From QHXN01 sp963785125 (GTDB lineage Bacteria > Acidobacteriota > Blastocatellia > Pyrinomonadales > Pyrinomonadaceae): a stretch of 64,000 bases of DNA. Within the stretch, counting starts at the first letter, position 1, and every line of letters begins with the position of its first letter. The stretch covers positions 620,001 through 684,000 of the forward strand of contig CAWATU010000001.1 of NCBI GenBank assembly GCA_963785125.1, in the 5' to 3' direction. A program made the position numbers and the translations under genes. Shown one piece after another: positions 8,170-17,362 of this stretch. The notes under the pieces were generated by a model. That model was given only the letters and a program-made list of their open reading frames with translations, did not search any database and had not been told where the DNA came from.

Positions 8170-10440
8170 TCAGTAGTCCCAGCACGCCCCGTCCAAAGAC
8201 AGGCGCGTATTCGAGCCCGCGATGTAGGTCGTAATCCCCGATGAAGCCGACACCCGAATCGCGCCCTGCGTGCCGTCCGACTCGACCCCGATGACCCTAT
8301 CTCCCGAGGCGGGCCGCAAGCCTGCCGGGACGGCCGAGAGGAGCTGCGTCACGCCCGCCACGGTCGCCCCGCCCATAATGGTTCCCCTCAGACAGACCTG
8401 ACGGCCCGCGACGTAGTAGGCCGCCACGGCGAACCCGCCCCCCGAGTTCGACCACCCGCCTTGAGGCGTCAGGCCAATCGGCGCGTAAGAGTCCGTCGCG
8501 ATGTCGGCGTCGATGTAGAAGTTCGAGCCGCCCACTGCCCGGTTGAGCACCTTCGCCGATTCCAGCTTGAAGAGGTTCCCGAGGCTGCGGCCGATGACGT
8601 TATAGCTGACCTGCACGGCTGAGACCCCGGCCGTCGTCCGCTGGAAGGAGTTGCCGCGCAGGGAAAGAAAGAGAGGCGTCGTCCCGTCCGGGGGCGCATA
8701 GGCGTCCACGTCGATGAGCTGCGGCCGGCCCGTGAAGGTGCTCCCCTCGATATCTATCGTCCCGTTCGCGCCCGCGAACGTGAGGCCCGCCGCCGAAGGG
8801 TGCCCGCCCCCGCCCGGACTCCCGTCGAACGTGAAGTTCTTCATGCGCAAATAGCCCGAGAAGCTCGACGAGGTAATGACGGCGTAATAGGCGGACGGCG
8901 CAGGGGAGGGCGGGATGTAAGGATAGGCGACGAGGTTGCCCGACTCGAACGAAACACCCTGCCCCGACCCGCCGCCTTCCACTTTCGACACGTCGTCGAT
9001 GTCAATGCACTTCACACAGCCGTCAGCGAGCACCTGCGAGAAGTGCGCCCACGCCTTGCCGCCCGGCGCCGAGAGGTTCGTCCCGGCGAACGAGGACGAC
9101 TCCGGGGAGTCCACGACGAACTTGAAGCCTGTGCCGATGCCGTAGAGACCGACCATCGTCCCCTGAAAGTTATCCACGCGGCCGAACTTGTAAGCGACGG
9201 CGTACTGGTTGACGTAGTTCTGGAGTGGTGTGTAAACGCCCGAGCCCGGGTCTTCCACCGTCATGAAGGTGTAGCCGGGGAAAGCGTTCGCGCGCGTCAG
9301 CCAGCTCGTGTCCAGAAGTTGCGAGGCGTAGAAACCAACGCCGAGGGGCTGCACCTGAAAGTCGTCCACGGTCGCGCCGTGCGCGTTGTGAACGTAGATA
9401 CCCTGATAGGGGTTGACGAGTTCAAGGTGGCTCGCCGAAGGGTTGACGCCCGTCAGGCGGATGACCCACGGGTAGGTTTTCGGCGTCGTGAGAGAAGTGA
9501 GCTGCGCCGGGTGGAAGAAGCTGATGCCGGACACGTCCGACCCGACGGCGTCGATGAAGTACGAGCCCGAAGACGTTCCTTCATTCGCCGCGATGACAAA
9601 GCACGTCCCGTCGCCCGCCATCGGCTTCAGCTCGTTTGCGTACCTGTAGCCGTAGTGTCTGGGCGACTTCGAATAGGTTCCCTTAAGCATCGCGCCCCGG
9701 TGGAGCGTCCCGATGCGTGAGGTGAAGAGGTAGGCACCGGCGAGCGCCTGGATGGTCTTCGCGGCCGCGGAGCCGGAGGTGGCGGCGACGGTTGCCACGT
9801 AGGCTGCGGAGTTCTCCGTGCCCACGACTACTCGCACGCCTGAGGCCGTGGCGCCGACCGTCGAGGCGAGTGTCAACTGCGTGCTGGTCGTGCCCGTGAT
9901 GCTGGCGACGACTGTGGCGCCCGCCGACCCCAGCGCGACGACGGCCTTTTTGCCGACGAGGGAGGAAGTAAAGGATGCACCCGAGCAGGTCACCACCGCC
10001 GAGCCCGAGGTGGTCGAGCAGGACTCGTAGGCGACCGCGTCGGCCGCGGCGCCCCACCACTCCGGGTAGACCGCGTAGACGCCCCCGCCGAGGACAACCG
10101 TGCCGAGCCCGGCGGTCGCGTTGTAGAAGAACTGCTTCCCCGGTGGATTGACGGCAGGGCCCGAAAGCGTCAGCGTCTGCCCCGTGTTGATCTTCAACCC
10201 CGACCCGTCCGTGTTGTCTAAAGCGACGTTCGCCGGGACGGTTATGCTATTGACGGCGCACCTCGTCCCCGGCTTGTAGGGGAGCCGGATGGTCGCCGGG
10301 TTCGAGCCGACCGCCGAGATGATCGTCGAGAAAGCCGCAGTGTCATTCGTGCCCGCGCAGTTCGGCGTGAACGTCGTCTGCTGTGCGAGCGCCGGGCCGG
10401 CCGCGAAGAGGAGGAGCGTCAGGGCGAAAAGTTTTCTCAT
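8170..10440 (-). CDS. Tailspike-like right-handed beta-helix protein with signal peptide
   Basis: This 756-residue protein has a signal peptide (residues 1-19, ending PALA). It then has a pectate-lyase-like head: NDTAAFSTIISAV, IRLPYKPG and the VYPEWWGA motif common in phage spikes. The long middle part is rich in Ser, Gly, Val and Asn, as in parallel beta-helix depolymerases. The C-terminal 110 residues look like a fibre-tip domain. Beta-helix spikes bind and often cleave capsular polysaccharide or LPS. Catalytic residues could not be assigned. It is coupled closely to the fibre gene downstream. Confidence 0.75.
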   Translation of the reverse strand: MRKLFALTLLLFAAGPALAQQTTFTPNCAGTNDTAAFSTIISAVGSNPATIRLPYKPGTRCAVNSITVPANVALDNTDGSGLKINTGQTLTLSGPAVNPPGKQFFYNATAGLGTVVLGGGVYAVYPEWWGAAADAVAYESCSTTSGSAVVTCSGASFTSSLVGKKAVVALGSAGATVVASITGTTSTQLTLASTVGATASGVRVVVGTENSAAYVATVAATSGSAAAKTIQALAGAYLFTSRIGTLHRGAMLKGTYSKSPRHYGYRYANELKPMAGDGTCFVIAANEGTSSGSYFIDAVGSDVSGISFFHPAQLTSLTTPKTYPWVIRLTGVNPSASHLELVNPYQGIYVHNAHGATVDDFQVQPLGVGFYASQLLDTSWLTRANAFPGYTFMTVEDPGSGVYTPLQNYVNQYAVAYKFGRVDNFQGTMVGLYGIGTGFKFVVDSPESSSFAGTNLSAPGGKAWAHFSQVLADGCVKCIDIDDVSKVEGGGSGQGVSFESGNLVAYPYIPPSPAPSAYYAVITSSSFSGYLRMKNFTFDGSPGGGGHPSAAGLTFAGANGTIDIEGSTFTGRPQLIDVDAYAPPDGTTPLFLSLRGNSFQRTTAGVSAVQVSYNVIGRSLGNLFKLESAKVLNRAVGGSNFYIDADIATDSYAPIGLTPQGGWSNSGGGFAVAAYYVAGRQVCLRGTIMGGATVAGVTQLLSAVPAGLRPASGDRVIGVESDGTQGAIRVSASSGITTYIAGSNTRLSLDGACWDY

Positions 10441-10444
10441 TGGA

Positions 10445-11266
10445 TTAGTCGTTGTAGAGGACCCAGCTCACGACGCCGGAGTCGGCGCCGTTCGTGCTGG
10501 CGATAGTGAACCCTTCGTCTTCGGTGCGCGCGGGCACGCGCAACGCCCCGGAGACGTAGTCGTCCTGACCCGTCAGGAAGATGTCCGAGGCGGCGGCGAC
10601 CGCATTGGTTTCGACTTCGGCTACGCCGCCGACGAGAGTCACGCGGCCGCGGGCCACCGGGAGGCGGATGCTGCCGGCGGTGACGAAGGTGGGGACGCCG
10701 TCCGGCTCGGTGTCGGCGTAGCCGATGCCGGCGTTCGCCGCGCCCGCGTAGTCGTTCTTGCCGACCGCCACGGGGTCGGCCGAGTCGTCGGGCGCCTTGC
10801 TCAGCCTCAGCCGCCCGTACTCGACCGCCGAGCCGAGCGCGTGCACGACCGTTTGCAGCAGGGCGATGACGCTGCTCGTGTTTAAGAAGGTGTCGCCGAA
10901 GGGGCGCCGACGGCCGGCGTTGTCGCTGAAGATGGCGGGCCAGTTGGTGGCGTCCAGGAGCTCGTGGTTGATGCGCCCCGAGAAGAATTCTTTGACCTTA
11001 TTGCCGCGCGCGTCGAATACCTGCCCCGTAATCTTGACGCTCTCGCCGTCGGCCGTGTTCGTCGTCTTCGGCAGCGAGACGCCCGCGAGAGTCGCCGCCC
11101 GGCTTACAACGGTGACATCGGCGCTACGCAGCATCCCCGCGAGGTAACGCCTCCCGTCCACGCTCGTGAAGTCCTTCGAGACCTTGAAGTCAACTCTGCC
11201 CGAGGCGCCCCAGCTAGTGGGCCACTCGAAGCCGAACGTGTGCGCGCTGATCTGCGTCTCTGACAT
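10445..11266 (-). CDS. Phage tail/fibre-associated structural protein
   Basis: A 273-residue protein without a signal peptide. The N-terminal half is predicted beta-rich (VDFKVSKDFTSVDGRRYLAG). The C-terminal 40 residues (SGALRVPARTEDEGFTIAS, then GVVSWVLYND) match the repeat-like end common in phage tail and fibre proteins. It sits between the gene at 11275-11685 and the spike gene. Likely role: a tail baseplate or fibre-attachment protein, inferred from position. Confidence 0.55.
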   Translation of the reverse strand: MSETQISAHTFGFEWPTSWGASGRVDFKVSKDFTSVDGRRYLAGMLRSADVTVVSRAATLAGVSLPKTTNTADGESVKITGQVFDARGNKVKEFFSGRINHELLDATNWPAIFSDNAGRRRPFGDTFLNTSSVIALLQTVVHALGSAVEYGRLRLSKAPDDSADPVAVGKNDYAGAANAGIGYADTEPDGVPTFVTAGSIRLPVARGRVTLVGGVAEVETNAVAAASDIFLTGQDDYVSGALRVPARTEDEGFTIASTNGADSGVVSWVLYND

Positions 11267-11274
11267 CTACATCA

Positions 11275-11685
11275 CTACTGCCCGACCAGGTCGAAGTAGA
11301 TAATCACGTCGCCCCCGGAGTTCTGGTAGGCCACGCGCGAGCCGAGGTCGGAGAAGGTGTAGCGGCGCGAGGTGTCGGCGGCGAGCTTCGCCCCGCCGCC
11401 CGGGGCGTCGGTGAAGTCGTCCGGCAGCGTAAACACCGCGGCGTCCGCCACGCCCCCCGCGGAGACGCCCTTGTAAGCGTCCATGATGTAGACATCCGCG
11501 GTCGGAAGAACGAACACGTCGCCAGAGCCGGAGCCCGTCACGCGACTGGCCGCCTCCGAGCGCATCCTCTCGGCGGTCGTCCCGCCCGAGGCGATGTAGG
11601 TGCGCGCGAGGATGGCGGCCCGGACGAGTTCGAGCAGTGTTTTGGGTGTGTCATTCGGCAGTACCGCCGAGATTGAAACGTTCAT
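11275..11685 (-). CDS. Virion-associated protein, unrecognised
   Basis: A 136-residue protein that I do not recognise. It starts with an amphipathic helix (KTLLELVRAAILARTYI), passes through a Ser/Gly-rich segment, and ends beta-rich (VAYQNSGGDVIIYFDL). It lies in the tail gene block, with short gaps on both sides, so it is probably a structural or assembly component. Confidence 0.5.
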   Translation of the reverse strand: MNVSISAVLPNDTPKTLLELVRAAILARTYIASGGTTAERMRSEAASRVTGSGSGDVFVLPTADVYIMDAYKGVSAGGVADAAVFTLPDDFTDAPGGGAKLAADTSRRYTFSDLGSRVAYQNSGGDVIIYFDLVGQ

Positions 11686-11698
11686 GTTCGCTCCTCGC

Positions 11699-12307
11699 CT
11701 AAATGCTCATCGGCTTGATGAGATTGCTGGCCGCGGACAGGCCGCCTAGGGCGAGCTGTCCCCAGAAGCTAGGCCGCTGCGGTCTCGACAGCCACTGGCC
11801 GTAGGCGCTCGTCGCGTTCTGCGACGCCTGCACGCCGAACCCCGCCGCCCCGAGGTCGCGCGACTGCTGAAGCCCCATCAGCGGCATGTAGCTCTCGCGC
11901 ATCTCGGCGTCCTTGAGGCGGAAAGCGTTCTCAAGATTCCCGCCCGCCTCCTGCTCGCGCTCCGTCTGCCTTTGCTCCGAAATTCTGGCGGCGATCTCCG
12001 GGTTCTGATTCGCGGCTCCCAGCCGGAGCGCCCCCGTCCCCATCCGTTCGCCGTCACGCCGGGAGCGCGACTTGTTCCAGAGGTCGAGGTACGGAGCCAT
12101 CGCCTCAATCTTGGTGACATCGACGGGGCCGTTCTTACCCTCGACCGAGTCGAGCCACGACATGCGCGACGAGCGAACCCGCTCGGCCAGCGGGTCGGGC
12201 TTTTCGGCGACCGCAAGGAGTCGCTCCTCACGGGCGGCCGCCCGCGTCCGCTCGTCGGCGAGGCGCTGCTGCTCGGCTCTTTCTTCCCGGCTCGGCCCTC
12301 CGCCCAT
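11699..12307 (-). CDS. Internal-virion-like alpha-helical protein
   Basis: A 202-residue protein, charged and helical over residues 1-60 (REERAEQQRLADERTRAAAR) and 100-150, with a C-terminal Gly/Ser/Ala segment. The ATG at 12307 overlaps the TAA stop of the preceding gene by one base (TAATG), which decides this start; the same frame is open further upstream but reads as a shadow of the acetyltransferase-like gene. Its position matches that of small internal core proteins of podoviruses. The function is inferred. Confidence 0.6.
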   Translation of the reverse strand: MGGGPSREERAEQQRLADERTRAAAREERLLAVAEKPDPLAERVRSSRMSWLDSVEGKNGPVDVTKIEAMAPYLDLWNKSRSRRDGERMGTGALRLGAANQNPEIAARISEQRQTEREQEAGGNLENAFRLKDAEMRESYMPLMGLQQSRDLGAAGFGVQASQNATSAYGQWLSRPQRPSFWGQLALGGLSAASNLIKPMSI

Positions 12308-12660
12308 TAGCTCATCTCCTTCATCCAGAACTCGCCCGGCATCCGGACGGCCCCGAAACTTTCGGCCAGCCGGCTGACGTGCGCGCTCACGGTGTAAATC
12401 CCGACACGCTCGCCGGCAGGGACGCCGCGCAGGGCGTAGTCGGCGAGCTGCGCCGGGAGTTGCCGGCCGCGCCAGTCCCGCCGCACGACGAGCGGGCCGA
12501 GGAAGCGGATCACGTCGAGCCCCAGGACTGCGACCACTGCACCGCTGTCGTCTATGGCGCCGACGATCTCGGCCTGCGGAGGGAGTGCGCCCGAGCTCTC
12601 GACCGACCCGTGTAGTTCGACGGCGGCCACACGCTCTTCCGGTCTGAGAAGTCTGATCAT
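12307..12660 (-). CDS. GNAT-acetyltransferase-like phage protein
   Basis: This 117-residue protein resembles a short GNAT fold: the EIVGAIDDSGAVVAVLGLDV strands, then LVVRRDWRGRQLPAQL, where the acetyl-CoA-binding turn would be. T7-like phages have a GNAT-related protein among their internal virion genes (gp13 type), and this one lies next to internal-protein-like genes. It may be a structural derivative rather than an active enzyme. It overlaps the genes on both sides (ATGA and TAATG). Confidence 0.5.
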   Translation of the reverse strand: MIRLLRPEERVAAVELHGSVESSGALPPQAEIVGAIDDSGAVVAVLGLDVIRFLGPLVVRRDWRGRQLPAQLADYALRGVPAGERVGIYTVSAHVSRLAESFGAVRMPGEFWMKEMS

Positions 12661-13286
12661 GGAATGACCCCCGCCTGCCGCAGTTCGGAGCGGGTCGCGT
12701 TCTCCTTGCTCGCAATCGAAGAGATGGCGGCGCGTATCTTCGGCAGCACGTTCGCCGCCAAATCATCTCTCAGCGCATCGGCATCGACGGGCGCGTCTGT
12801 CGGGTCGGGGATGGCCGCGAGCACGCTCGCCACCGCGCCTGCGACGTTGTCGGTGTAGTCCGTGACGGCGTCGGCCTGCGCGTTCAGGAGGACGCCTAAG
12901 AGCACCCACGCCGCGGCCTGCACCTCGTAGAGCTTGCGCGGCGTCGTGTCGGTCGTCAGAAAGAGTGCCCCGTTGTCGGCCGCCGAGAGCGAGAGCGCGC
13001 CGCGCTGCGCGTCTGTACCCGTGTAGACGCCCAACACCCACGCCCACCCGACGCCGTCGTAGAGGTACTCCCAGCCCGTGTCCGACTCGACCCAGCGGTC
13101 GCTCGCCTGCATCCCGGCGGCGGTCAGGCGGTTCGCGCGCGTGTCGCGCGTGACCGCGCCGGTGACGCCCGACACGGAAGTTTCGCGCACGCTCTGGAAT
13201 AGTGAGGTGAGCTGCTCGCCGCCCGCGCCGACCTGGCGCACGGCCGACTCCGTGTTGATGTCTACCCCTTCAAGTGCCGGCTTCAT
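12657..13286 (-). CDS. Phage structural protein, unrecognised
   Basis: This 209-residue protein has a central segment (WVESDTGWEYLYDGVGWAWV, then QRGALSLSAADNGALFLTTD) that reads like a small beta domain of phage tail or adhesin proteins, flanked by helical ends. It overlaps the downstream gene by ATGA and the upstream beta-rich gene by four bases, so it is part of the tail operon. The exact role is unknown. Confidence 0.55.
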   Translation of the reverse strand: MKPALEGVDINTESAVRQVGAGGEQLTSLFQSVRETSVSGVTGAVTRDTRANRLTAAGMQASDRWVESDTGWEYLYDGVGWAWVLGVYTGTDAQRGALSLSAADNGALFLTTDTTPRKLYEVQAAAWVLLGVLLNAQADAVTDYTDNVAGAVASVLAAIPDPTDAPVDADALRDDLAANVLPKIRAAISSIASKENATRSELRQAGVIP

Positions 13287-15136
13287 ATCGTTACTCCCAG
13301 CGCGACCTCGTCCTGCTCGCCCCCGAGGCCGAGGAAGTCGGGGCCGACATCAGACCCGCCCGCCGAGGTCATCTTCAGATAAGCCTGCACCGTGCGCGCA
13401 CAGCGCAGGCTGGGCCGCACGAAGAGGTTCTGAAAGCCCGTCCTCGTGAGCGTAATGTCGCCCGAGTCGTAGGCGGCTGCGGACGTGTCGCCGTTCTTGA
13501 AGAGCTTCAGGCGCACGGGGAAGCCGGTGCTGTCAGCCCTGAGCGCCGCCACGATCTGCATCACGGTCATCGACTGCTCGGTCGTCATCACCTCGGGGAA
13601 GTAGACCTCGCAGACGGAGCCCGTCCCGGCGTTGAAGTTGTAGAGGCGGACGGTAGTCCCGTCGTTGGCGGCAAGGAGGAGCTGCCCTCTGACGGTCACG
13701 CAGGCGCAGAGGTCGCCGGTGATCTTCCCCGTCAGGTCGAAGGGCGAGCACCACCCGCCCCTCCCTTGGTTCATCGCCGGCGCGAAAGCCAGCAGCTCCT
13801 TCAGGTGGCCGAAGACGACGAGCTTGTGTCGGCCGTCCCAGCCCGTGATCTCGCTGTCCGGATCCCACCCCCGCACGCGCGAAGCCACCGGCGCCGCCCA
13901 CGCGGTCTCGGGCTCGCCCTCGTTCCCTAAGCGCACGAGGTCTCTGCCCGACGAGAAGCCGTAGAGGCGGCCGCCCTCGGCCAGTGTCATGTTCTGCCGG
14001 CGCCGGAAGCCCACTTGCGGCCATATCCCTCGAAGCGTCGTCGGGTTCTTCCCGCCCGTGTAGAGGAGCGCGGAGAGCGAGTTCTCGCCCGGAATGAGAC
14101 TGAAGCCTTCCTCGGCGCGCGAGACTACGCCGCGGGGTCGCTCGGGCAGGAAACTGATGTTGTCGGGCGGATAGCTTTCGATGTAGATGGGCAGGGACGT
14201 GACGACCGCCGTCCCTGCCGACGAGGGCGAGACGCCCGCGGCCGTGTCACCGTACGCGCCCACGCCGACGGCCACGTCTTCGAGTGCCGTCATGAAGGGG
14301 AACTCCGGCGGCATGAAGTCGAGCGAGGGGGCGAGTTCCGCCTGCGCGAGCGAGGCCGAGGTGAACTGAAGCTCGACCGAGTCGGCCACGCCGTCCACCG
14401 TGGTCAGGTCGGCAATGTCCATCTCCAACAGGAAGTAGTAAGGGCCGGCGAGGCCGAAGCCGAAGATGGTGACGGCGATTCCGATGCGGTCGTAGCCGAG
14501 CGTGGAGGCGACTGTCAGGTCTGAGGCGTCTACCGTGAGGCGCACGGTCTTCCCGTTGACGACGAGGACGTTGGATGGGGTGGAGGCTCGGCCCCGGCCG
14601 CCTGTCGCCGAGCGCACGAACCAGATTCCCGCGGAGATGGTGCCCGACATGTTGGCATCCGCGGTCGGGGTCTCTGCGATGGTCGGGGCCGACGCGCGCT
14701 CGATGCCCATGACGAACGGCCCGGTGCCGGCTCCGGAGTAACTACCCGAGACGTAGAGGAGCATCTGCGGCGTTGTCGAGGCCGCGACGGAGCGGGAGAC
14801 GCCGTTGATATACAAGGCGCCTTCGCCGGTGAAAGCGAAGGCCATTCCCGTCAGGGTGATGATGGAGCCGTTACCCGCACCCGCGCCCGTGCCGAGGGAG
14901 GCGTAGCCGCCGTCCGGCAGGTTGTCCATGATGCGTCCGCCGTTGACGGAGTTGATGACGGCCGGGCCTTTGTAAATCTGGGGCCGGTTCTCGCCGTCGA
15001 ACATGAGATTGAGCGTGCCCGACACTACCGTCCCTTCGCCCGCCGCGAGGGGGTTAGAAGAGGAGACGTAGCCTCCGGTAATGGGATGTCGTGATAGCGG
15101 GTCTATGACTGTGCCTCTGTAGTCCCTTCGAGCCAC
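13283..15136 (-). CDS. Putative tail nozzle/stabilization protein (beta-rich)
   Basis: A 617-residue beta-rich protein with many Gly, Thr and Val repeats. The C-terminal half has propeller-like repeats (LYGFSSGRDLVRLG, HKLVVFGHLKELLAFAP, GQLLLAANDGTTVRLYNF). By size, composition and position after the connector genes it resembles podoviral tail-tube B (nozzle) or stabilization proteins that close the tail channel. A GTG start at 15136 follows AGGAG closely and overlaps the kinase-like gene. The assignment is by architecture only. Confidence 0.55.
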   Translation of the reverse strand: MARRDYRGTVIDPLSRHPITGGYVSSSNPLAAGEGTVVSGTLNLMFDGENRPQIYKGPAVINSVNGGRIMDNLPDGGYASLGTGAGAGNGSIITLTGMAFAFTGEGALYINGVSRSVAASTTPQMLLYVSGSYSGAGTGPFVMGIERASAPTIAETPTADANMSGTISAGIWFVRSATGGRGRASTPSNVLVVNGKTVRLTVDASDLTVASTLGYDRIGIAVTIFGFGLAGPYYFLLEMDIADLTTVDGVADSVELQFTSASLAQAELAPSLDFMPPEFPFMTALEDVAVGVGAYGDTAAGVSPSSAGTAVVTSLPIYIESYPPDNISFLPERPRGVVSRAEEGFSLIPGENSLSALLYTGGKNPTTLRGIWPQVGFRRRQNMTLAEGGRLYGFSSGRDLVRLGNEGEPETAWAAPVASRVRGWDPDSEITGWDGRHKLVVFGHLKELLAFAPAMNQGRGGWCSPFDLTGKITGDLCACVTVRGQLLLAANDGTTVRLYNFNAGTGSVCEVYFPEVMTTEQSMTVMQIVAALRADSTGFPVRLKLFKNGDTSAAAYDSGDITLTRTGFQNLFVRPSLRCARTVQAYLKMTSAGGSDVGPDFLGLGGEQDEVALGVTI

Positions 15137-15537
15137 GGCTCCTCATCATCGCCGCGCGCCTCAAACTGTGCCGACATGCGGTCGATAACAGGTATCAACC
15201 CCTGTCGGCCGTCGCGGAGGGCGCGCTCTTTGCACGTATCCACGGACTCAAAAAAGCATCGAAAAAACGTCGCCCACTCATTCGACCGCCACTCAGCGCG
15301 CCGTTGGCGGGTCGTGTTCGTTGCGTCGAGGATTACGTGGTCGTGTCCTGCGAGGAACAGCGCGCGCACCATTGCCTTTGCCGTCGCCCATACGAAAGGC
15401 TCGGCGTTCGCGATGAAGTCATTGCCGTGGATGGCGAGCCGGATGGCGTCGGGACTGACAACGGGATAGCCCTGCGCCATTGCCCAAGTGGATTTACCTG
15501 AGCGCGGAAGACCGACCGTGCAGATAAGCGTCTTCAT
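15103..15537 (-). CDS. P-loop polynucleotide-kinase-like protein
   Basis: This 144-residue protein has Walker A GLPRSGKST at 9-17, then SPDAIRLAIHG and VILDATNTTRQRR. This is the pattern of the kinase domain of T4-type polynucleotide kinase and related AAA_33 proteins. These phosphorylate 5-prime hydroxyl ends of DNA or RNA. No phosphatase domain is present. It lies oddly within the structural operon, overlapping genes on both sides, which suggests a late-acquired gene. Confidence 0.7.
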   Translation of the reverse strand: MKTLICTVGLPRSGKSTWAMAQGYPVVSPDAIRLAIHGNDFIANAEPFVWATAKAMVRALFLAGHDHVILDATNTTRQRRAEWRSNEWATFFRCFFESVDTCKERALRDGRQGLIPVIDRMSAQFEARGDDEEPWLEGTTEAQS

Positions 15538-16211
15538 CGTCCTCCTTGCGTCGCCAGCAACCTCGCGTCAGTCATCACGGCTTTACCCGCCGCCCTGCTC
15601 TCGGCCCTCGCCGCGCGCGCCTGCGCATGCACCCCGTCCAGAGGTCGGGCGTTCCAGAACCCGCAGGGGCAGGCCATCAGAGCGACCACCCGCCCGTGCC
15701 GGCGCGAGTACACGTCGCCGAGGTTGCTGTCCCGCGGCACGTCGTACTCGACGCCGCCCGCGCTCGCCTTCTGCGGCGGACATTCGCACCGCTCGGAGTC
15801 GTCGCGCCCTATCGCCTCCGCCGTCTTCGTGTAGCGCGTCCGGAGCGCCTCGTCCGCCGCCACCTCCGCCGCCTCCTCGTACCGACCCTGCTTCGCCAGT
15901 CCGATGGCGCGCATGTTCCGCGCTTGCCTCTCCCGTCCGCCGATCTCCGCCGCCGCGAGGATGTGGCCGGGCCTGCGGTCGTTGATGGGCGTCCGGAGGT
16001 GGTCGGCGCGGTGTCTCCCTGCTGCCTCCTCATTCCCCCGGCCCACCTCTTCAAGCTGACTCCCGCGCGCGAGCAGCTGCTCCCGGTCGTTCAACCGTGC
16101 GCGCGTGAACGACGCCCGGCGCGCCGCCTGCGCGCGCGCGTCATCTTCGGCCCGCTGCGGGTGCAGCTTCGGGTCAAGGAAGGGCAGAACCTTGTAGGGG
16201 TCTGGTCTCAT
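15534..16211 (-). CDS. Basic helical phage protein, unrecognised
   Basis: A 225-residue protein, rich in Arg, Ala and Glu, mostly helical over residues 20-130. It has a possible metal site with CEC and CPC cysteines in the C-terminal third (ERCECPPQ, MACPCGFWNARPLDG). It overlaps both neighbours by four bases. The place in the operon suggests an assembly or core protein. Confidence 0.5.
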   Translation of the reverse strand: MRPDPYKVLPFLDPKLHPQRAEDDARAQAARRASFTRARLNDREQLLARGSQLEEVGRGNEEAAGRHRADHLRTPINDRRPGHILAAAEIGGRERQARNMRAIGLAKQGRYEEAAEVAADEALRTRYTKTAEAIGRDDSERCECPPQKASAGGVEYDVPRDSNLGDVYSRRHGRVVALMACPCGFWNARPLDGVHAQARAARAESRAAGKAVMTDARLLATQGGR

Positions 16212-16771
16212 TTCTTCGCCGGCACAGGCGGTGCTGCCGCGGCCACCAGTTCCATCGCGATCAGCGTCTCTATCTGCCGGTGCGTGACCGTCGTCACGTC
16301 TGTCAGCAGGTAGTTCGAAGTAACCTCGGCCTCACCCGTCACACTGCCGAGCGCCCCGTCGGGGCCGCGGAAAGACACCTGCGCGCCTTCGAGCGCGTGG
16401 TAGTAGTACCCTTGAGGCCACGACTGCCTGAGCGCCGCGACCGAGGGCAGCCACGTGCTCGCCGCGTCGGCCTTCGCGTCGTCCGCGGCGGCGAACCTCA
16501 CCTCGGCGCGGCGAAAGAAGTCGAGGAGGGGAGGCTCCGCGTCCGCGAGTGCCGCCGCAAAATCGCCGACGCCGCCTTCGACCTCGACCGTGTAAGTCTT
16601 CCGCAGGAGGTTGCGCAAAGAGGGGTCGTCCGAGGCGGCGACAAGTTCCGAGACGCGCGTCATGGCGTCCCTGAGCATGACGGGGAAGCGCGCGCGCAGG
16701 CGCTTCGCGGCCTCGGACTCCTCGCCCAGGAGCGCTATGGCCCGCTCGGCTATGTGCTGCGAAGTCGCCAT
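16208..16771 (-). CDS. Connector-like structural protein, third copy of a tandem family
   Basis: This 187-residue protein shares the layout of the two following proteins: an N-terminal helix (HIAERAIALLGEESEA), a central part with a YYYHALEGAQVSF strand, and a C-terminal helix after TSNYLLTDV. It is the most diverged of three tandem genes. A head-tail connector or adaptor role is inferred from the position between capsid and tail genes. Confidence 0.55.
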   Translation of the reverse strand: MATSQHIAERAIALLGEESEAAKRLRARFPVMLRDAMTRVSELVAASDDPSLRNLLRKTYTVEVEGGVGDFAAALADAEPPLLDFFRRAEVRFAAADDAKADAASTWLPSVAALRQSWPQGYYYHALEGAQVSFRGPDGALGSVTGEAEVTSNYLLTDVTTVTHRQIETLIAMELVAAAAPPVPAKK

Positions 16772-16774
16772 TCC

Positions 16775-17362
16775 TTACGCCCTGCCCACGGCCGCCGACT
16801 CGACGGCGTCCAGCTTGTTGTGCTCCTTCGACATGCCCGTCACCGTTATCTCCGACAGGATGTCGATGACCGTCTTCTGTTGCTCGTCGGACACCTCGGT
16901 GATCAAGGGCACGAAGTTGGAGACGACGCGCACCGTCCCGGCGAGGGTGCTGGTCTGGGAGTCGGCGGTGTTGAGAAGGATCAGGCTCTGCCCGCGCTTC
17001 GAGTAGAAGTAGGTGTCCGCGGGGAGGCCGCCGTTCTTCAAGGTCTCCACCCTCTCGACGTATGTCGCCGGCTCGTCCGAGGCGCCGACGAAGACCTGCG
17101 ACTTGTAGGGGTCGAAGAGGATGCCGTTGGCTGAGACGTTGGCGGCCGAAAGATCTACGCGGCCGGCCACGGCGGTCAGGGCGAACTCCTTCTGGAGACT
17201 CGACCAGTCCGGCCCCCGCAGCACGGCCTTGCCGAACTCTTCGAGCGCCGACCGGACGTTGACGGAAAGTGCCGCCCGGAGGCGGGCCGCCTCCTCGTGT
17301 TGGGCGAGCGGCGCGATCTTGTGGAGTGCGCGCTCCACGAGCTGGGATGAAGTTATCGCCAT
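16775..17362 (-). CDS. Connector-like structural protein, second copy of a tandem family
   Basis: This 195-residue protein aligns with the product of 17362-17889: GILFDPYKSQVFVG against GLLFNPARSQVFAP, then YFYSKRGQSLILLNT against IYYAERGKRLVFLNT, then VSNFVP against VSNHVP. The shared ends and strand order show gene duplication. Its start directly abuts the preceding stop. Likely an adaptor/gatekeeper-type virion protein, by position. Confidence 0.6.
   Translation of the reverse strand: MAITSSQLVERALHKIAPLAQHEEAARLRAALSVNVRSALEEFGKAVLRGPDWSSLQKEFALTAVAGRVDLSAANVSANGILFDPYKSQVFVGASDEPATYVERVETLKNGGLPADTYFYSKRGQSLILLNTADSQTSTLAGTVRVVSNFVPLITEVSDEQQKTVIDILSEITVTGMSKEHNKLDAVESAAVGRA

Noticed and set aside
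12307..12766. Extension of the 11699 gene upstream
   Set aside because: The added residues are Arg/Pro-rich and out of phase with the acetyltransferase-like gene; the TAATG overlap gives a better start.
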